Numbered from the stretch's first letter, positions 18,595 through 27,562 are shown. The stretch is DNA of 64,000 bases from Nocardia sp. CY41 (GCF_009829325.1 NZ_VUOS01000012.1:218280-282279), one strand, 5' to 3'. Program-made: numbers and translations. Notes: generated by a model from the sequence alone, not told the origin.

Positions 18595-18854
18595 GGTAGG
18601 GATCGTGTCATGCTCGCGTCACCGCGTGCGGAACGGGTCGGTCTGCCGGAGTGGCGCGCCCGCGGCGCGGCCACCCGGTCGGATCGGGGCTCGGATACGA
18701 CAGACATCGAGACTGCGATTCACTCGTCGGACGGGACACGGACACAGCCGGCCCGGACGTCGGCGGTCGGGTGGCCATCCGAGCGTTATCGTCCTCGCCG
18801 GTCGACCCGTTGGCAACTCGGCGCGGCCCGCGCAACTACCGAACGGAACCGTTG

Positions 18855-19247
18855 TCACGACGCAGGCCAGCGGGAATCCCGTCGGATCGGATGCGTCGGC
18901 GGAACCTCGACGAACACGATCGGCACACCGTCGGGATCGCGCACCCACATCTCGTGCAAACCCCACGGCTCCTCGACCGGGGCCCGATCGATCGCGATGC
19001 CCTTCAGCGCCAGTTCCGCGGCGGCGTCCGTCACGTCGCGCACCTGGAGCCAGATCGCGCCCTCGAACGACGACGACCTGCCCGACCCGCCGTGCGCGGC
19101 CACCTCGATCAGCGACTGTCCCGCGAAGAAAACCGTGCCGCCCGGATACTCCCGCGCGACGGCAAGTTCCAGCCCGTCCCGATAGAACGCGAGCGTGGTC
19201 TCGTAGTCGGCGGGCCGCAGGATGACCCGGCTGCTGAGGATGTCCAT
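18855..19247 (-). CDS. VOC superfamily (glyoxalase-like) protein
   Basis: 130 residues with paired beta-alpha-beta-beta-beta modules (SSRVILRPADYETTLAFYRD ... WVRDPDGVPIVFVEVPP) typical of VOC proteins. The ATG is one base after the menB stop, so it is cotranscribed with menB; a VOC gene also sits near menB in mycobacteria (Rv0546c region). The substrate is unknown; a role tied to menaquinone is only suggested by position. Confidence 0.82.
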   Translation of the reverse strand: MDILSSRVILRPADYETTLAFYRDGLELAVAREYPGGTVFFAGQSLIEVAAHGGSGRSSSFEGAIWLQVRDVTDAAAELALKGIAIDRAPVEEPWGLHEMWVRDPDGVPIVFVEVPPTHPIRRDSRWPAS

Positions 19248-19248
19248 G

Positions 19249-20142
19249 TCAGAAGTACCAGGGGTAGGGGGTCCAGTCCGGCTTGCGTTTCTGCAGGAAC
19301 GCGTCGCGGCCTTCGACGGCTTCGTCGGTCATGTAGGCCATCCTGGTCGCCTCGCCCGCGAACAGTTGCTGGCCCACCAATCCGTCGTCCAGCAAATTGA
19401 ACGCGTACTTCAGCATGCGCTGCGCCTGCGGCGATTTGCCGTTGATGTCGGCGGTCCATTCCAGGGCGACGTCCTCCAGTTCGGCGTGATCGACGACCTT
19501 GTTCACCGCGCCCATCTGGTGCATCTCCTCGGCGGTGTACGGACGGCCGAGGAAGAAGATCTCCCGTGCGAACTTCTGGCCGACCATCTTGGCCAGGTAC
19601 GCGCTGCCGTAACCGCCGTCGAAGCTGCCCACGTCCGCGTCGGTCTGCTTGAAACGCGCGTGCTCGCGGCTGGCCAACGTGAGATCGCAGACCACGTGCA
19701 GGCTGTGCCCGCCGCCCGCGGCCCAACCGTTCACCAGCGCGATCACCACCTTCGGCATGAAACGGATCAGCCGCTGCACCTCCAGGATGTGCAGGCGGCC
19801 CGCGCGGGCCTGGTCGACGGTGTCCGCCGTCTCGCCACTGGCGTACTGATATCCGCTACGGCCGCGGATGCGCTGGTCACCACCGGAGCAGAAGGCCCAG
19901 CCGCCGTCCTTGGGGCTGGGGCCGTTGCCGGTGAGCAGCACCGCGCCGACATCCGGAGTCATCCGGGCGTGGTCGAGGGCCCGGTAGAGTTCGTCGACCG
20001 TGTGCGGGCGGAACGCATTGCGCACCTCCGGCCGGTCGAACGCCACACGCACGGTGCCCTGCTCGATGTGCCGGTGATAGGTGATGTCGGTCAGGTTCTC
20101 GAATCCCGGAACGGGGCGCCACAGCTTCGGATTGAACGTCAC
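19249..20142 (-). CDS. menB: 1,4-dihydroxy-2-naphthoyl-CoA synthase
   Basis: 297-residue crotonase-fold enzyme that cyclises o-succinylbenzoyl-CoA. The oxyanion-hole segments are CSGGDQRIRGRSGYQY and NGWAAGGGHSLHVVCDLTLA, and DADVGSFDGGYGSAYLAK is the MenB-specific region with its Ser and Asp. The C-terminus KRKPDWTPYPWYF is the conserved MenB tail. Starts at ATG 20142. Confidence 0.95.
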   Translation of the reverse strand: MTFNPKLWRPVPGFENLTDITYHRHIEQGTVRVAFDRPEVRNAFRPHTVDELYRALDHARMTPDVGAVLLTGNGPSPKDGGWAFCSGGDQRIRGRSGYQYASGETADTVDQARAGRLHILEVQRLIRFMPKVVIALVNGWAAGGGHSLHVVCDLTLASREHARFKQTDADVGSFDGGYGSAYLAKMVGQKFAREIFFLGRPYTAEEMHQMGAVNKVVDHAELEDVALEWTADINGKSPQAQRMLKYAFNLLDDGLVGQQLFAGEATRMAYMTDEAVEGRDAFLQKRKPDWTPYPWYF

Positions 20143-20296
20143 CGGGCAATGCTAGGTCTCGTGCGGCTCGAAAGTCGTGGTCGGGCCCGTGAGCGGCGAC
20201 GCTCCCGGGGCACCGGCGCCTCGCCTCCGGCAGTCTGCGGTGCCGTGCGGTCGCCAGGAAGCCCGGCTGTTCCCCCGGGATCGGCGAGACCTCGAT

Positions 20297-20324
20297 TTGA
20301 CGGTGTAAAACAACGCGTTACCGT
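20297..20324 (+). promoter_or_regulatory. Promoter of the thioesterase gene, probably leaderless
   Basis: -35 TTGACG (20297-20302), 16-base spacer, -10 TACCGT (20319-20324). A start about seven bases downstream falls on the ATG at 20331, and no Shine-Dalgarno is visible. Confidence 0.5.
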
Positions 20325-20330
20325 GCAGGT

Positions 20331-20987
20331 ATGAGCGAGCGAGTGAAACCGGTTATAGACCGGAGCGCGGTGGACCGATCCCGGTACGAGAAGCACGGCG
20401 GATTCCCGAAGGTCAGGGCGGCGAAGGTCGGGCCGGAATTCGGCGGGTTCGTGGAAGCCATGCGGACGTTGCAGGATCTCGCGGTGTCCGTGGACGCGCC
20501 GGACGACGTCTTCGGGGCCGCGCAAGCCAAAGCCCGCGAGCTGATCGAATTGCTGGAGCCCTACCGCGCCCCCGAGTTGCAGGGACCCGCGGGCCGCGCC
20601 GTCGAATTGCCGGGACGAGGAAGCCTTCTGCTGCTGCCGTGGCAGGTGGTCGCGGCGGGGCCGGACGGCATCGAGATGACGGGCGTGTTCCGCCGCTTCC
20701 ATCTCGGCGGCAACGGCGCCGCGCACGGCGGCGTGCTGCCGCTGCTGTTCGACGACCTGCTCGGCATGATCGTGCACTACGCCGGACGGCCGATCAGCCG
20801 CACCGCGTACCTGCACGTGAACTACCGCAAGATCACTCCGCTGGAAACGCAACTGACGGTTCGCGGACGGGTCGACCGGATCCAAGGACGAAAAACTTTC
20901 ATCACCGCCGAATTGCTCGATGAGCAGGGCGATCTGCTCGCGGACTGCGAAGGTCTGATGGTCGAGTTGCTTCCGTGGCAGCCGTAG
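20331..20987 (+). CDS. PaaI-type hotdog thioesterase family protein
   Basis: 218 residues; the C-terminal 140 form a hotdog domain. GNGAAHGGVLPLLFDDLLGM carries the H-G-G-x(6)-D pattern of PaaI thioesterases, followed by RTAYLHVNYRKITPLETQL. The helical N-terminal 75 residues are extra. The divergent neighbour is menB, and actinobacteria lack a well-defined DHNA-CoA hydrolase, so this could be a candidate, but that is inference from position. Confidence 0.8.
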   Translation: MSERVKPVIDRSAVDRSRYEKHGGFPKVRAAKVGPEFGGFVEAMRTLQDLAVSVDAPDDVFGAAQAKARELIELLEPYRAPELQGPAGRAVELPGRGSLLLLPWQVVAAGPDGIEMTGVFRRFHLGGNGAAHGGVLPLLFDDLLGMIVHYAGRPISRTAYLHVNYRKITPLETQLTVRGRVDRIQGRKTFITAELLDEQGDLLADCEGLMVELLPWQP

Positions 20988-21061
20988 CCGGGTGAATGCT
21001 GGCGCGGGTGCGTATAGTTGCCCTCGCTCGTTCATCGATACCGATCCGGAGGAACCTGAAA

Positions 21062-21508
21062 GTGGTTGCAGCACTGTCTGAATCCCTGCTCGACGACGCG
21101 AAGCGCCCGGCTTTCCTTGCCGATGCCGTCGAGGTTCTCGACGCCGAGGTGTCGGACAAGGGTGGTGCGTCCGGCCTGGCTGTGAAGGGTGGCTACGCGG
21201 CGGTCAAGAAGATCAGCCCGTCCATCGTCCCCGATGCGCTGGAGTCGTTGGCGCCCAAGCTGGTCGCGCAGCTGGAGCCGTTCTGGCAGGAGTACACCGC
21301 CTCGGGCAACGGCAAGTTCGCCGACCTGCTCGTCGCCAAGTCCGATGAGGTCGCCGAGGCGTTGCTCGCCGTCACCGACGCCCGGGCCGAGGCCTCCAGC
21401 CGCCCTGCGTTGCAGAAGGTCTACTCCTCGATGCGTTCCTCCGCCAAGAAGAACGTCATCGAGGCGCTGCCGCGGGTCGGCGACCTGATCGAGAAGCACG
21501 CCAAGTAA
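21062..21508 (+). CDS. DUF6918-like family protein, hypothetical
   Basis: 148 residues, mostly helical, opening ALSESLLDDAKRPAFLADAV and containing GGYAAVKKISPSIVPDAL, a pattern I recognise from a conserved actinobacterial family of unknown function. The KVYSSMRSSAKKNVIEALPR tail is well conserved there. GTG 21062 has GGAGGAA about ten bases upstream. No transmembrane helix or catalytic motif is seen. Confidence 0.68.
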   Translation: MVAALSESLLDDAKRPAFLADAVEVLDAEVSDKGGASGLAVKGGYAAVKKISPSIVPDALESLAPKLVAQLEPFWQEYTASGNGKFADLLVAKSDEVAEALLAVTDARAEASSRPALQKVYSSMRSSAKKNVIEALPRVGDLIEKHAK

Positions 21509-21515
21509 ACCTTCA

Positions 21516-21587
21516 TGGCTCGCGTCCGAGCGACCACCGCTCGCGACTTCGTCGCCTGCGCGGCGGCCACTCGGACGCGAGCCGGGC
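21516..21587 (+). repeat. 72-nt structured repeat, copy 1
   Basis: Perfect 14-bp stem GGCTCGCGTCCGAG/CTCGGACGCGAGCC (21517-21530 and 21570-21583) around a 39-nt loop. It aligns without gaps to 21634-21705 (60 of 72 identical). It starts eight bases after the preceding stop codon. Confidence 0.8.
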
Positions 21588-21633
21588 TGTGTTCGATTTC
21601 CAGCGCCTGCGGCGCTGGGTGTTCGCGGCCTTG

Positions 21634-21705
21634 TGGCTCGCGTTTGCGCGACCACCGCTTGCTCCTTCGTCGCCTACGCGGCGGCCGCGCAAACACGAGC
21701 CGGGC
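21634..21705 (+). repeat. 72-nt structured repeat, copy 2
   Basis: Stem GGCTCGCGTTTGCGCG/CGCGCAAACACGAGCC (21635-21650 and 21686-21701) with one mismatch. Three base pairs of copy 1 are replaced by different pairs here (C-G to T-A twice, A-T to C-G), while the loop core CGACCACCGCT and TTCGTCGCCT are kept. Confidence 0.8.
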
Positions 21706-22175
21706 CGCGAACCGGCAATGCTCGGTCTCGCTCCGCTCGAAACCGGTAGTCGAGCCGGTGCCGTCGGTTGAGGAGGTAGGGCGACGACATAGGGCCTGCC
21801 CCCGTGATGTCGCGGCCGTGCGACGTCCGTCGGCAGGTGCGTCGTCGCCGTGGTTGTCCCCTCGTGGCGTAGGCGGAATGCCGCTTCCGGCTCGGCGTGA
21901 AGTGCTCGCCGTGCGGCGGTTGAAGTGAAGCTGCCCGGTATGCGTGGGTCCATCGAGGCGGGAGTACCTCGCAGCGAGCCGCGAGCCCCCCGGGTTGACG
22001 CAAGCCCGGTCTTGCTTCGGGGGAGTCGAGACGGTGCCGCCACCGCCGATTGCTTCGTCGTGGACCCGGCGGCCGGGGAGTGAGCCGGGCTGCGGACGGA
22101 CAGTGGGCGAGGACACAGTGTGATTGCGAGCCTCCCGGCGGGGACTTCTCGTTGGCTGTCTGCCAGTCTGGAGGC
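21706..22175. other. Upstream region of menD
   Basis: About 470 bp without a credible gene. It holds a two-part hairpin at 21987-22023 (outer CCCCCG/CGGGGG, inner GCAAG/CTTGC), about 150 nt before menD, that could act as a terminator. I see no clear promoter. Confidence 0.4.
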
Positions 22176-23819
22176 GTGAACCCGTCTACAGCACAAGCGC
22201 ACGTCGTCGTCGACGAGCTCGTGCGCGGGGGCGTGCGGGATGTCGTCCTGTGCCCCGGCTCCCGGAACGCTCCGCTGGCTTTCGCCCTTCAGGCTGCCGA
22301 CGCGGCCGGGCGGCTGCGGCTGCACATGCGGATCGATGAGCGCACGGCGGGCTTCCTCGCCGTCGGGCTCGCGATCGCGAGCCGGCTGCCGGTCCCGGTC
22401 GTTATGACCTCGGGGACCGCAGTGGCCAACCTGGGACCTGCCGTGCTGGAAGCGAACTATGCCCGGGTCCCGCTGGTGGTGCTCAGCGCCAACCGGCCCT
22501 ACGAGTTGCTCGGGTCGGGCGCCAATCAGACCGTGGAACAGTTCGGCCTGTTCGGCAGCCAGGTTCGGGCCACCATCTCGCTCGGTCTCGCGGAGGAGGA
22601 GGCGGGCGACGCCGATCACCCGCCCTACAGCCAGCAGAACAGCCAGTGGCGCTCCGCGGTCTGCCGGGTGCTGGCCGCGGCGCGCGGCACCCGCTCCGGC
22701 AACGCGGGCCCGGTGCACTTCGACGTCCCGCTGCGCGAGCCGCTGGTCCCGGATCTCGGGCCGGGCGAGACGGCGCCCGCGGGCCGCACGGGCGAGTGCG
22801 CTTGGACCGAGACGCAGTACGCGACCCTGGACGTGCCGCTCGATCTCGATCTCACGCCGGACACGGTCGTGATCTCCGGGCACGGCGCGGGGCTGCGGCC
22901 GGAGCTGGCGGAACTGCCGACCGTCGCCGAGCCCACCGCGCCGATGCACGGCCCAGCGCTGCATCCGCTCGCGCTGCCCTTGCTGCGGCCGAAACAGGCG
23001 ATCATCACCGGCCGCCCGACCCTGCACCGGCAGGTCTCCAAGGTGCTCGCCGATCCGGACGTGCGGGTCTACGCGCTGACCACCGGCCCGCGGTGGCCCG
23101 ACGTGTCCGGCAACGTAGTCGGCACCGGAACGCGCGCCGTCACCTCCGGGGCTCCCAGTGCGCAATGGCTGGAACACTGCCGCGAGTTGAACGCGAAAGC
23201 CGACCAGGTGGTGCGCGCCGAACTCGCACGGCACCCGAAACCCACCGGGTTGCACGTGGCCGCCGTCGTGATGGACGCGCTACGCGACGGCGACCAACTC
23301 CTGCTCGGCGCCTCCAACCCGGTGCGCGACGCCGCGCTGGTGTCGCATCCACGTCCGGGGATCAAGGTGCTGTCGAATCGCGGCGTGGCCGGCATCGATG
23401 GCACCGTGTCCACCGCGGTCGGCGCGGCGCTGCACCACGGCGGGCGCACCGTCGCGCTGATCGGCGACCTGACCTTCCTGCACGACGCGTCCGGCCTGCT
23501 GATCGGGCCCGGCGAACCGCGGCCCGCCGATCTGACCATCGTCGTGGCCAACGACGACGGCGGCGGCATCTTCGAACTGCTCGAGCAGGGCGACCCGCAA
23601 TACGCGGGGGTGTTCGAGCGGGTCTTCGGCACACCGCACGGCATGGATCTCGCGGCGTTGTGCGCCGCCTATCGCATCCCGCACCGGCAGGTCGATCCGC
23701 AGCAGTTGGCCGTCGAGCTGACCGGGCGCGCCCATGGCATGCGAGTGCTCGAGGTGGCCACCGAGCGGTCCAGCCTGCGGGAACTGCACGCGGCGGTGCG
23801 GGCGAAGATCCAGCCCTGA
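22176..23819 (+). CDS. menD: 2-succinyl-5-enolpyruvyl-6-hydroxy-3-cyclohexene-1-carboxylate synthase
   Basis: 547-residue thiamine-diphosphate enzyme of menaquinone synthesis. The start [20 protein letters not shown] and [15 protein letters not shown] match mycobacterial MenD, and the TPP-binding region is [14 protein letters not shown] ... [17 protein letters not shown] 22176 is chosen by that N-terminal match; the GGAGG before it is unusually close (one base), so translation may be weak or start slightly differently. Confidence 0.93.
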   Translation: MNPSTAQAHVVVDELVRGGVRDVVLCPGSRNAPLAFALQAADAAGRLRLHMRIDERTAGFLAVGLAIASRLPVPVVMTSGTAVANLGPAVLEANYARVPLVVLSANRPYELLGSGANQTVEQFGLFGSQVRATISLGLAEEEAGDADHPPYSQQNSQWRSAVCRVLAAARGTRSGNAGPVHFDVPLREPLVPDLGPGETAPAGRTGECAWTETQYATLDVPLDLDLTPDTVVISGHGAGLRPELAELPTVAEPTAPMHGPALHPLALPLLRPKQAIITGRPTLHRQVSKVLADPDVRVYALTTGPRWPDVSGNVVGTGTRAVTSGAPSAQWLEHCRELNAKADQVVRAELARHPKPTGLHVAAVVMDALRDGDQLLLGASNPVRDAALVSHPRPGIKVLSNRGVAGIDGTVSTAVGAALHHGGRTVALIGDLTFLHDASGLLIGPGEPRPADLTIVVANDDGGGIFELLEQGDPQYAGVFERVFGTPHGMDLAALCAAYRIPHRQVDPQQLAVELTGRAHGMRVLEVATERSSLRELHAAVRAKIQP

Positions 23820-23840
23820 GCGGCCGCCCGCGCGGGGCGG

Positions 23841-24068
23841 TCAGTAGCCGAATTCGTCCTCGGGGTCGTCGTCGAGCGGAACCGCGATGGACTGCTCCAT
23901 CACGTCCGCCGGGTTCGCCTCCAAGACGTCGCGCTCCAGAACCGCTCGTCCGACGGTGTCGTCCTGCTCTGGCAGGTCGTCGGCGAGCACCGGTTCCTCC
24001 GGATACGCCGGAACGGACTGCTCGGCGAGATCGGCCTCCGGGACCGCGTCGGCAAGGGGATCTGACAT
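23841..24068 (-). CDS. Small acidic protein, hypothetical
   Basis: 75 residues, strongly acidic and probably disordered (AVPEADLAEQSVPAYPEEPV ... DDDPEDEFGY). ATG 24068 follows a purine-rich GAGAGGAG. Composition and codon use look coding. No family recognised. Confidence 0.55.
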   Translation of the reverse strand: MSDPLADAVPEADLAEQSVPAYPEEPVLADDLPEQDDTVGRAVLERDVLEANPADVMEQSIAVPLDDDPEDEFGY

Positions 24069-24205
24069 CGTTGCGCTCCTCTCCGCGTGGGCCTCTCGAT
24101 CGGCATACCCGTCGCGGGCCGCCGCAATCGAGGCGGACGATCAACTTCGACTGGATCGAGGATGCCTGTGGTCCGCCGCTACGGCAAGCATCGGTCCGGT
24201 CATGT

Positions 24206-24448
24206 TCACCGCTCTTCTCCGGCTTGCGGCGCGGTTCCGTTCGCGGGGTGCTCGACCACCGCGAGGGCGCGCCCGGCCATGAACCGCGCGGTCCGCACCG
24301 CCACTCCCGATCGCGTCACTTCGCTGACTTCCACCACGCCGCGCGCGATCCGTACCTCGACCCGCCGCCCCGCCCGGGTCGCCGCGATCTCGTAATTGCG
24401 AGACCCGCCGCCGACGTCGACGACGATCTCCACTCGATCACCCTTCAT
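24206..24448 (-). CDS. Small beta-rich protein, hypothetical
   Basis: 80 residues of alternating beta-like segments (VEIVVDVGGGSRNYEIAATR; RRVEVRIARGVVEVSEVTRS). ATG 24448 is preceded by an A/T-rich stretch with GATAAT about seven bases before it, so the transcript may be leaderless. No domain recognised. Confidence 0.5.
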   Translation of the reverse strand: MKGDRVEIVVDVGGGSRNYEIAATRAGRRVEVRIARGVVEVSEVTRSGVAVRTARFMAGRALAVVEHPANGTAPQAGEER

Positions 24449-24575
24449 CTTTCAATTATCCGCTTATCCAGGACTTTTCAGCGCTACGAGTTGGTTGCGG
24501 AAAGACCCGCCGCTCAATTTCGCCGCCTCGCTTCGTCTCCATTCCCGGAGACGTCACACACCCCGAGGAGGCCAG

Positions 24576-25169
24576 ATGAATCCCGAGTTCGACTTCGAGC
24601 CCGCGGCCGCCGCTTTGGCGAGCGTCGTCGGCGGCATCACCGACGATCAGCTCGCGGCGGCGACGCCGTGCGCCGACACCACGGTCCGCGATCTGCTCGC
24701 ACACGTCATCGATCTGACCGAGGCGTTCCGTCAGTCGGCCACCAAGGAGGCCGTCGGCGGTTCGGTCGCGCCGCCTCCGCCTGCCGGGCGCGTCTTGCCT
24801 GCGGATTGGCGCGGGCGCATTCCGGCGCAGCTGGACGCCTTGGTGGCGGCGTGGCGGGAGCCCGCCGCCTGGGACGGCGTGACGGAGGCGGGCGGAGTGA
24901 GCGAGCCCGCGCCGGTGATGGCGAGGATCGCCCTGGACGAGGTGGTCGTGCACGGCTGGGATCTCGCGAAAGCCACGGGTCAGCCCTTCACCTGCGACGC
25001 CGGGCATCTGGGCGTCCTGCTGGACATGCTGCGTGACACACCGGCCGAAGGCGTGCCCGGCCTGTTCGGCCCGGTGGTGCCGGTCGCGGCGGAAGCGCCG
25101 GCCCTGGAGCGGGTCCTGGCTTTCACCGGCCGCCGCGCGGACTGGAACGCGGCGGCGGTGCTCGGCTAG
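24576..25169 (+). CDS. TIGR03086-type DinB/maleylpyruvate isomerase-like protein
   Basis: 197 residues. TPCADTTVRDLLAHVIDLTE has the first metal-ligand histidine, and DEVVVHGWDLAKATGQPF the later one, as in the mycothiol-dependent isomerase/DinB superfamily of actinobacteria. ATG 24576 with GAGGAG six bases upstream. Its stop overlaps the convergent TetR stop by four bases (CTAG). Substrate unknown. Confidence 0.8.
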   Translation: MNPEFDFEPAAAALASVVGGITDDQLAAATPCADTTVRDLLAHVIDLTEAFRQSATKEAVGGSVAPPPPAGRVLPADWRGRIPAQLDALVAAWREPAAWDGVTEAGGVSEPAPVMARIALDEVVVHGWDLAKATGQPFTCDAGHLGVLLDMLRDTPAEGVPGLFGPVVPVAAEAPALERVLAFTGRRADWNAAAVLG

Positions 25170-25798
25170 CCGACCGGCGGGGAGCCCGCGGACACGAACG
25201 TGCCCGCGGCCACGGCGTCGACCGCGGCGCGCGCGGCCGTATCCGCCGCGGCGTCGTCTATCGGGTCGCCGCTGGCGAGCAGCCGGTAGTAGAGCGGTGC
25301 CGACACCGCCGACAGCACTGCGCGCGCGTCGGTGTGCTCCGGCGCTTCGCCGCGCGCGACGGCGGCCGCTACACATGCCGACCATTCGGTGAGGCGCACG
25401 TCGTAGAAGCGGCGCAGGGCGGTTGCGGCGGACTCGTCGCAGGTGGCGGCCGCGATCACGGCGCGAAACAGCCGGCCTTGGCGAGGATCGGACAGTGTTC
25501 TCGCGACCAGGCGGGCGTTGGCGGTGAGATCGCCGAGCAGGGAGCCGGTGTCGGCGCGCGGCAGCGACTGCTCGGCCATGTCGACCAACAGGTCGGCGAT
25601 CAGGCCCGTGGGTGTGCGCCAGCGGCGGTAGACCGTGGTCTTGCCGACTTCGGCGCGCGCGGCGACCTCACCGAGGTCGAGGTGGGCGAAGCCGCGTTCG
25701 GCCAGCAGGTCACCGGCCGCTCGCAGGACGGCGGCGCGGACTCGCGCGGTGCGTCCACCGGGGCGAACGGATCCCGGGGTGGTCTCTTCCGACTCCAT
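25166..25798 (-). CDS. TetR/AcrR-family transcriptional regulator
   Basis: 210 residues; the N-terminal HTH reads AAVLRAAGDLLAERGFAHLD and LGEVAARAEVGKTTVYRRWR, the TetR signature. The C-terminal helical domain (TetR_C type) would bind an inducer. Divergent from the aldo/keto reductase, with a 19-bp palindrome between them, so this reductase is the likely target along with the regulator itself. Confidence 0.88.
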   Translation of the reverse strand: MESEETTPGSVRPGGRTARVRAAVLRAAGDLLAERGFAHLDLGEVAARAEVGKTTVYRRWRTPTGLIADLLVDMAEQSLPRADTGSLLGDLTANARLVARTLSDPRQGRLFRAVIAAATCDESAATALRRFYDVRLTEWSACVAAAVARGEAPEHTDARAVLSAVSAPLYYRLLASGDPIDDAAADTAARAAVDAVAAGTFVSAGSPPVG

Positions 25799-25824
25799 AA
25801 CGGCACTCCAGTTTCATTTGTGCG

Positions 25825-25843
25825 CGAACGGGTGTACCGTTCG
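25825..25843. promoter_or_regulatory. Palindromic operator for the TetR regulator
   Basis: CGAACGGgtgtaCCGTTCG: perfect 7-bp arms and 5-base centre, in the 86-bp interval between the divergent TetR and aldo/keto reductase genes. Confidence 0.65.
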
Positions 25844-25884
25844 AAGTGTTAAAGGAACTATAGACCCTTTAGGAGGGTGATCCA

Positions 25885-26946
25885 GTGAATGTTCGGACGG
25901 AGGACGCGCAGATGGAGTACCGGCGGCTCGGCGCATCGGGGCTGCACGTCCCGGCCTTGAGCTTCGGCGCGGGCACCTTCGGCGGTCGCGGCGAGCTGTT
26001 CGGCGCGTGGGGCGACACCGACGCCGGCCAGGCGCGGCGACTGGTCGACATCAGCTTGGACGCGGGCGTGTGCATGTTCGACACCGCCGACGTCTACTCC
26101 GACGGCGCATCCGAGGAGGTACTCGGCGCCGCCGTGAAAGGCAGGCGTGATCGCGTGCTGCTGTCCACCAAGGCGACGCTGCCCACCGGTCCCCGGCCGG
26201 CGGACGCCGGTTCCGGGCGGGCCAGGTTGATCGGCGCGGTGGAGGGCTCGCTGCGCAGACTCGGCACGGACTACATCGATCTGTTCCAGTTGCACGCCTT
26301 CGACGCGGGCACGCCGGTGGAGGAAGTCGTCGCCGCGCTCGACGATCTGGTGCGCGCGGGCAAGATCCGCTATGTCGGCGCGTCGAACTTCGCGGGCTGG
26401 CAGCTGATGAAATCCCTTGCGGCGGCGGATCGCAACGGTCTGACCAGGTATGTCGCGCATCAGGTCTATTACTCGCTGGTCGGGCGGGATTACGAGTGGG
26501 AACTCATGCCGCTGGGCCGCGACCAAGGCGTCGGCGCGGTGGTCTGGAGTCCGCTCGGCTGGGGGAGGCTCACCGGCAAGATCCGGCGCGGGCAACCGCT
26601 TCCGGAAGGCAGCCGTCTGCACCGGACCGCCGAGGCCGGACCGCCGGTGGACGACGCGAAGCTCTACGACGTGGTGGACGTCCTCGACGAGCTGGCCGCC
26701 GAAACCGGCAGGACGGTCCCGCAGATCGCCCTCAATTGGCTGCTGCGCCGCCCCACCGTCGCCACCGTCATCGTCGGCGCCCGCAACGAGCAGCAGTTGC
26801 GCCAGAACCTCGGCGCGATCGGCTGGGAACTCGACGCCGACCAGATCGCCCGCCTGGACAAAGCGAGTGGAACCACCCCGCCTTACCCCTACTACCCGTA
26901 CTACCGCCTCCCGGACTTCACCCGCCTGAACCCGCCCGCGGTGTGA
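25885..26946 (+). CDS. Aldo/keto reductase
   Basis: 353-residue NADPH-dependent oxidoreductase. The catalytic set is visible: Asp/Tyr in FDTADVYSDGASEE, Lys in LLSTKATLP, His in DLFQLHAF. NADP-binding sequences follow in the C-terminal half (VVWSPLGWGRLTGK; VIVGARNEQQL). GTG 25885 has AGGAGGG eight bases upstream. Probably repressed by the divergent TetR protein. Its end overlaps the convergent immunity-like gene by 46 bp. Confidence 0.9.
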   Translation: MNVRTEDAQMEYRRLGASGLHVPALSFGAGTFGGRGELFGAWGDTDAGQARRLVDISLDAGVCMFDTADVYSDGASEEVLGAAVKGRRDRVLLSTKATLPTGPRPADAGSGRARLIGAVEGSLRRLGTDYIDLFQLHAFDAGTPVEEVVAALDDLVRAGKIRYVGASNFAGWQLMKSLAAADRNGLTRYVAHQVYYSLVGRDYEWELMPLGRDQGVGAVVWSPLGWGRLTGKIRRGQPLPEGSRLHRTAEAGPPVDDAKLYDVVDVLDELAAETGRTVPQIALNWLLRRPTVATVIVGARNEQQLRQNLGAIGWELDADQIARLDKASGTTPPYPYYPYYRLPDFTRLNPPAV

Positions 26947-27317
26947 GCGAATTCGAAGGTGGACCGTTGATCCGTTCGGATAGGCGTGGCTGTGAAGCCG
27001 AACTCGCCAATAGTGATCTCGGCCGGCCCATCCAAGCGGTCCAGGTCGTACATCGCCTCTCCCAGGTGGGTGGACATCAAGTCCATCCACCACTCCCAGG
27101 GAGATTCGGGCCTGCCGTGCAGAGCATCCTCCGCGATCTTGCGGTAGTACTCCCGCAGTGTGCCCGGGGCGAATCGCATGGGTATCGGAGTTGGCAGCGC
27201 CACGCTATCGCGTTCGATGATGTACGGAACGCCATCCCGTAGCGCGATTCTCAACCCTTCCCAGCTGCCGGCTCGAACGATCGAGTCTGTCAGCTCAGAG
27301 TACGTCGGCTCAGTCAC
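26901..27317 (-). CDS. Putative immunity protein of an orphan toxin pair
   Basis: 138 residues, soluble, acidic and tryptophan-containing (SPWEWWMDLMSTHLGEAMYD), with no known motif. The start overlaps the stop of the preceding small toxin-like gene by four bases (ATGA), the usual toxin-immunity arrangement. Base composition is clearly lower in GC than the flanking genes, suggesting transfer. The immunity assignment is by position only. Confidence 0.5.
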   Translation of the reverse strand: MTEPTYSELTDSIVRAGSWEGLRIALRDGVPYIIERDSVALPTPIPMRFAPGTLREYYRKIAEDALHGRPESPWEWWMDLMSTHLGEAMYDLDRLDGPAEITIGEFGFTATPIRTDQRSTFEFAHTAGGFRRVKSGRR

Positions 27318-27562
27318 GGCAAGCCTTTCCCTCCCGGGTAGGCAGTGATGATCGCTCCGTCACTGCCAACGATAACGGTGGGCTCCATTGTTTTCGCGAT
27401 TTGCCCGGTGACGTGGTTGACGAGGTAGATCTGACCCGAGAAGCAAGTCTTTCCTCCTCGCGCCGGGGCGGTCCGGTCTGGTGCATCGAGGGATTTGGCA
27501 ATCGCGATATCGGCGATATCGCGCCAGTTCTCTCGTTCGATGCGAATCTCGAGTTCGATCAC
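27314..27562 (-). CDS. Putative C-terminal toxin domain, detached from a delivery module
   Basis: 82 residues from GTG 27562: KSLDAPDRTAPARGGKTCFS, then QIYLVNHVTGQIAKTMEPTV and SDGAIITAYPGGKGLP. The end resembles RNase-like (BECR-fold) toxin tips of polymorphic toxins, where a strand with ITAYP closes the domain. There is no Shine-Dalgarno and no secretion or repeat region upstream; another frame runs into it (TFVNPVTPTAVQL), as if the rest were lost. It may be a remnant or a silent toxin cassette. Confidence 0.45.
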   Translation of the reverse strand: MIELEIRIERENWRDIADIAIAKSLDAPDRTAPARGGKTCFSGQIYLVNHVTGQIAKTMEPTVIVGSDGAIITAYPGGKGLP

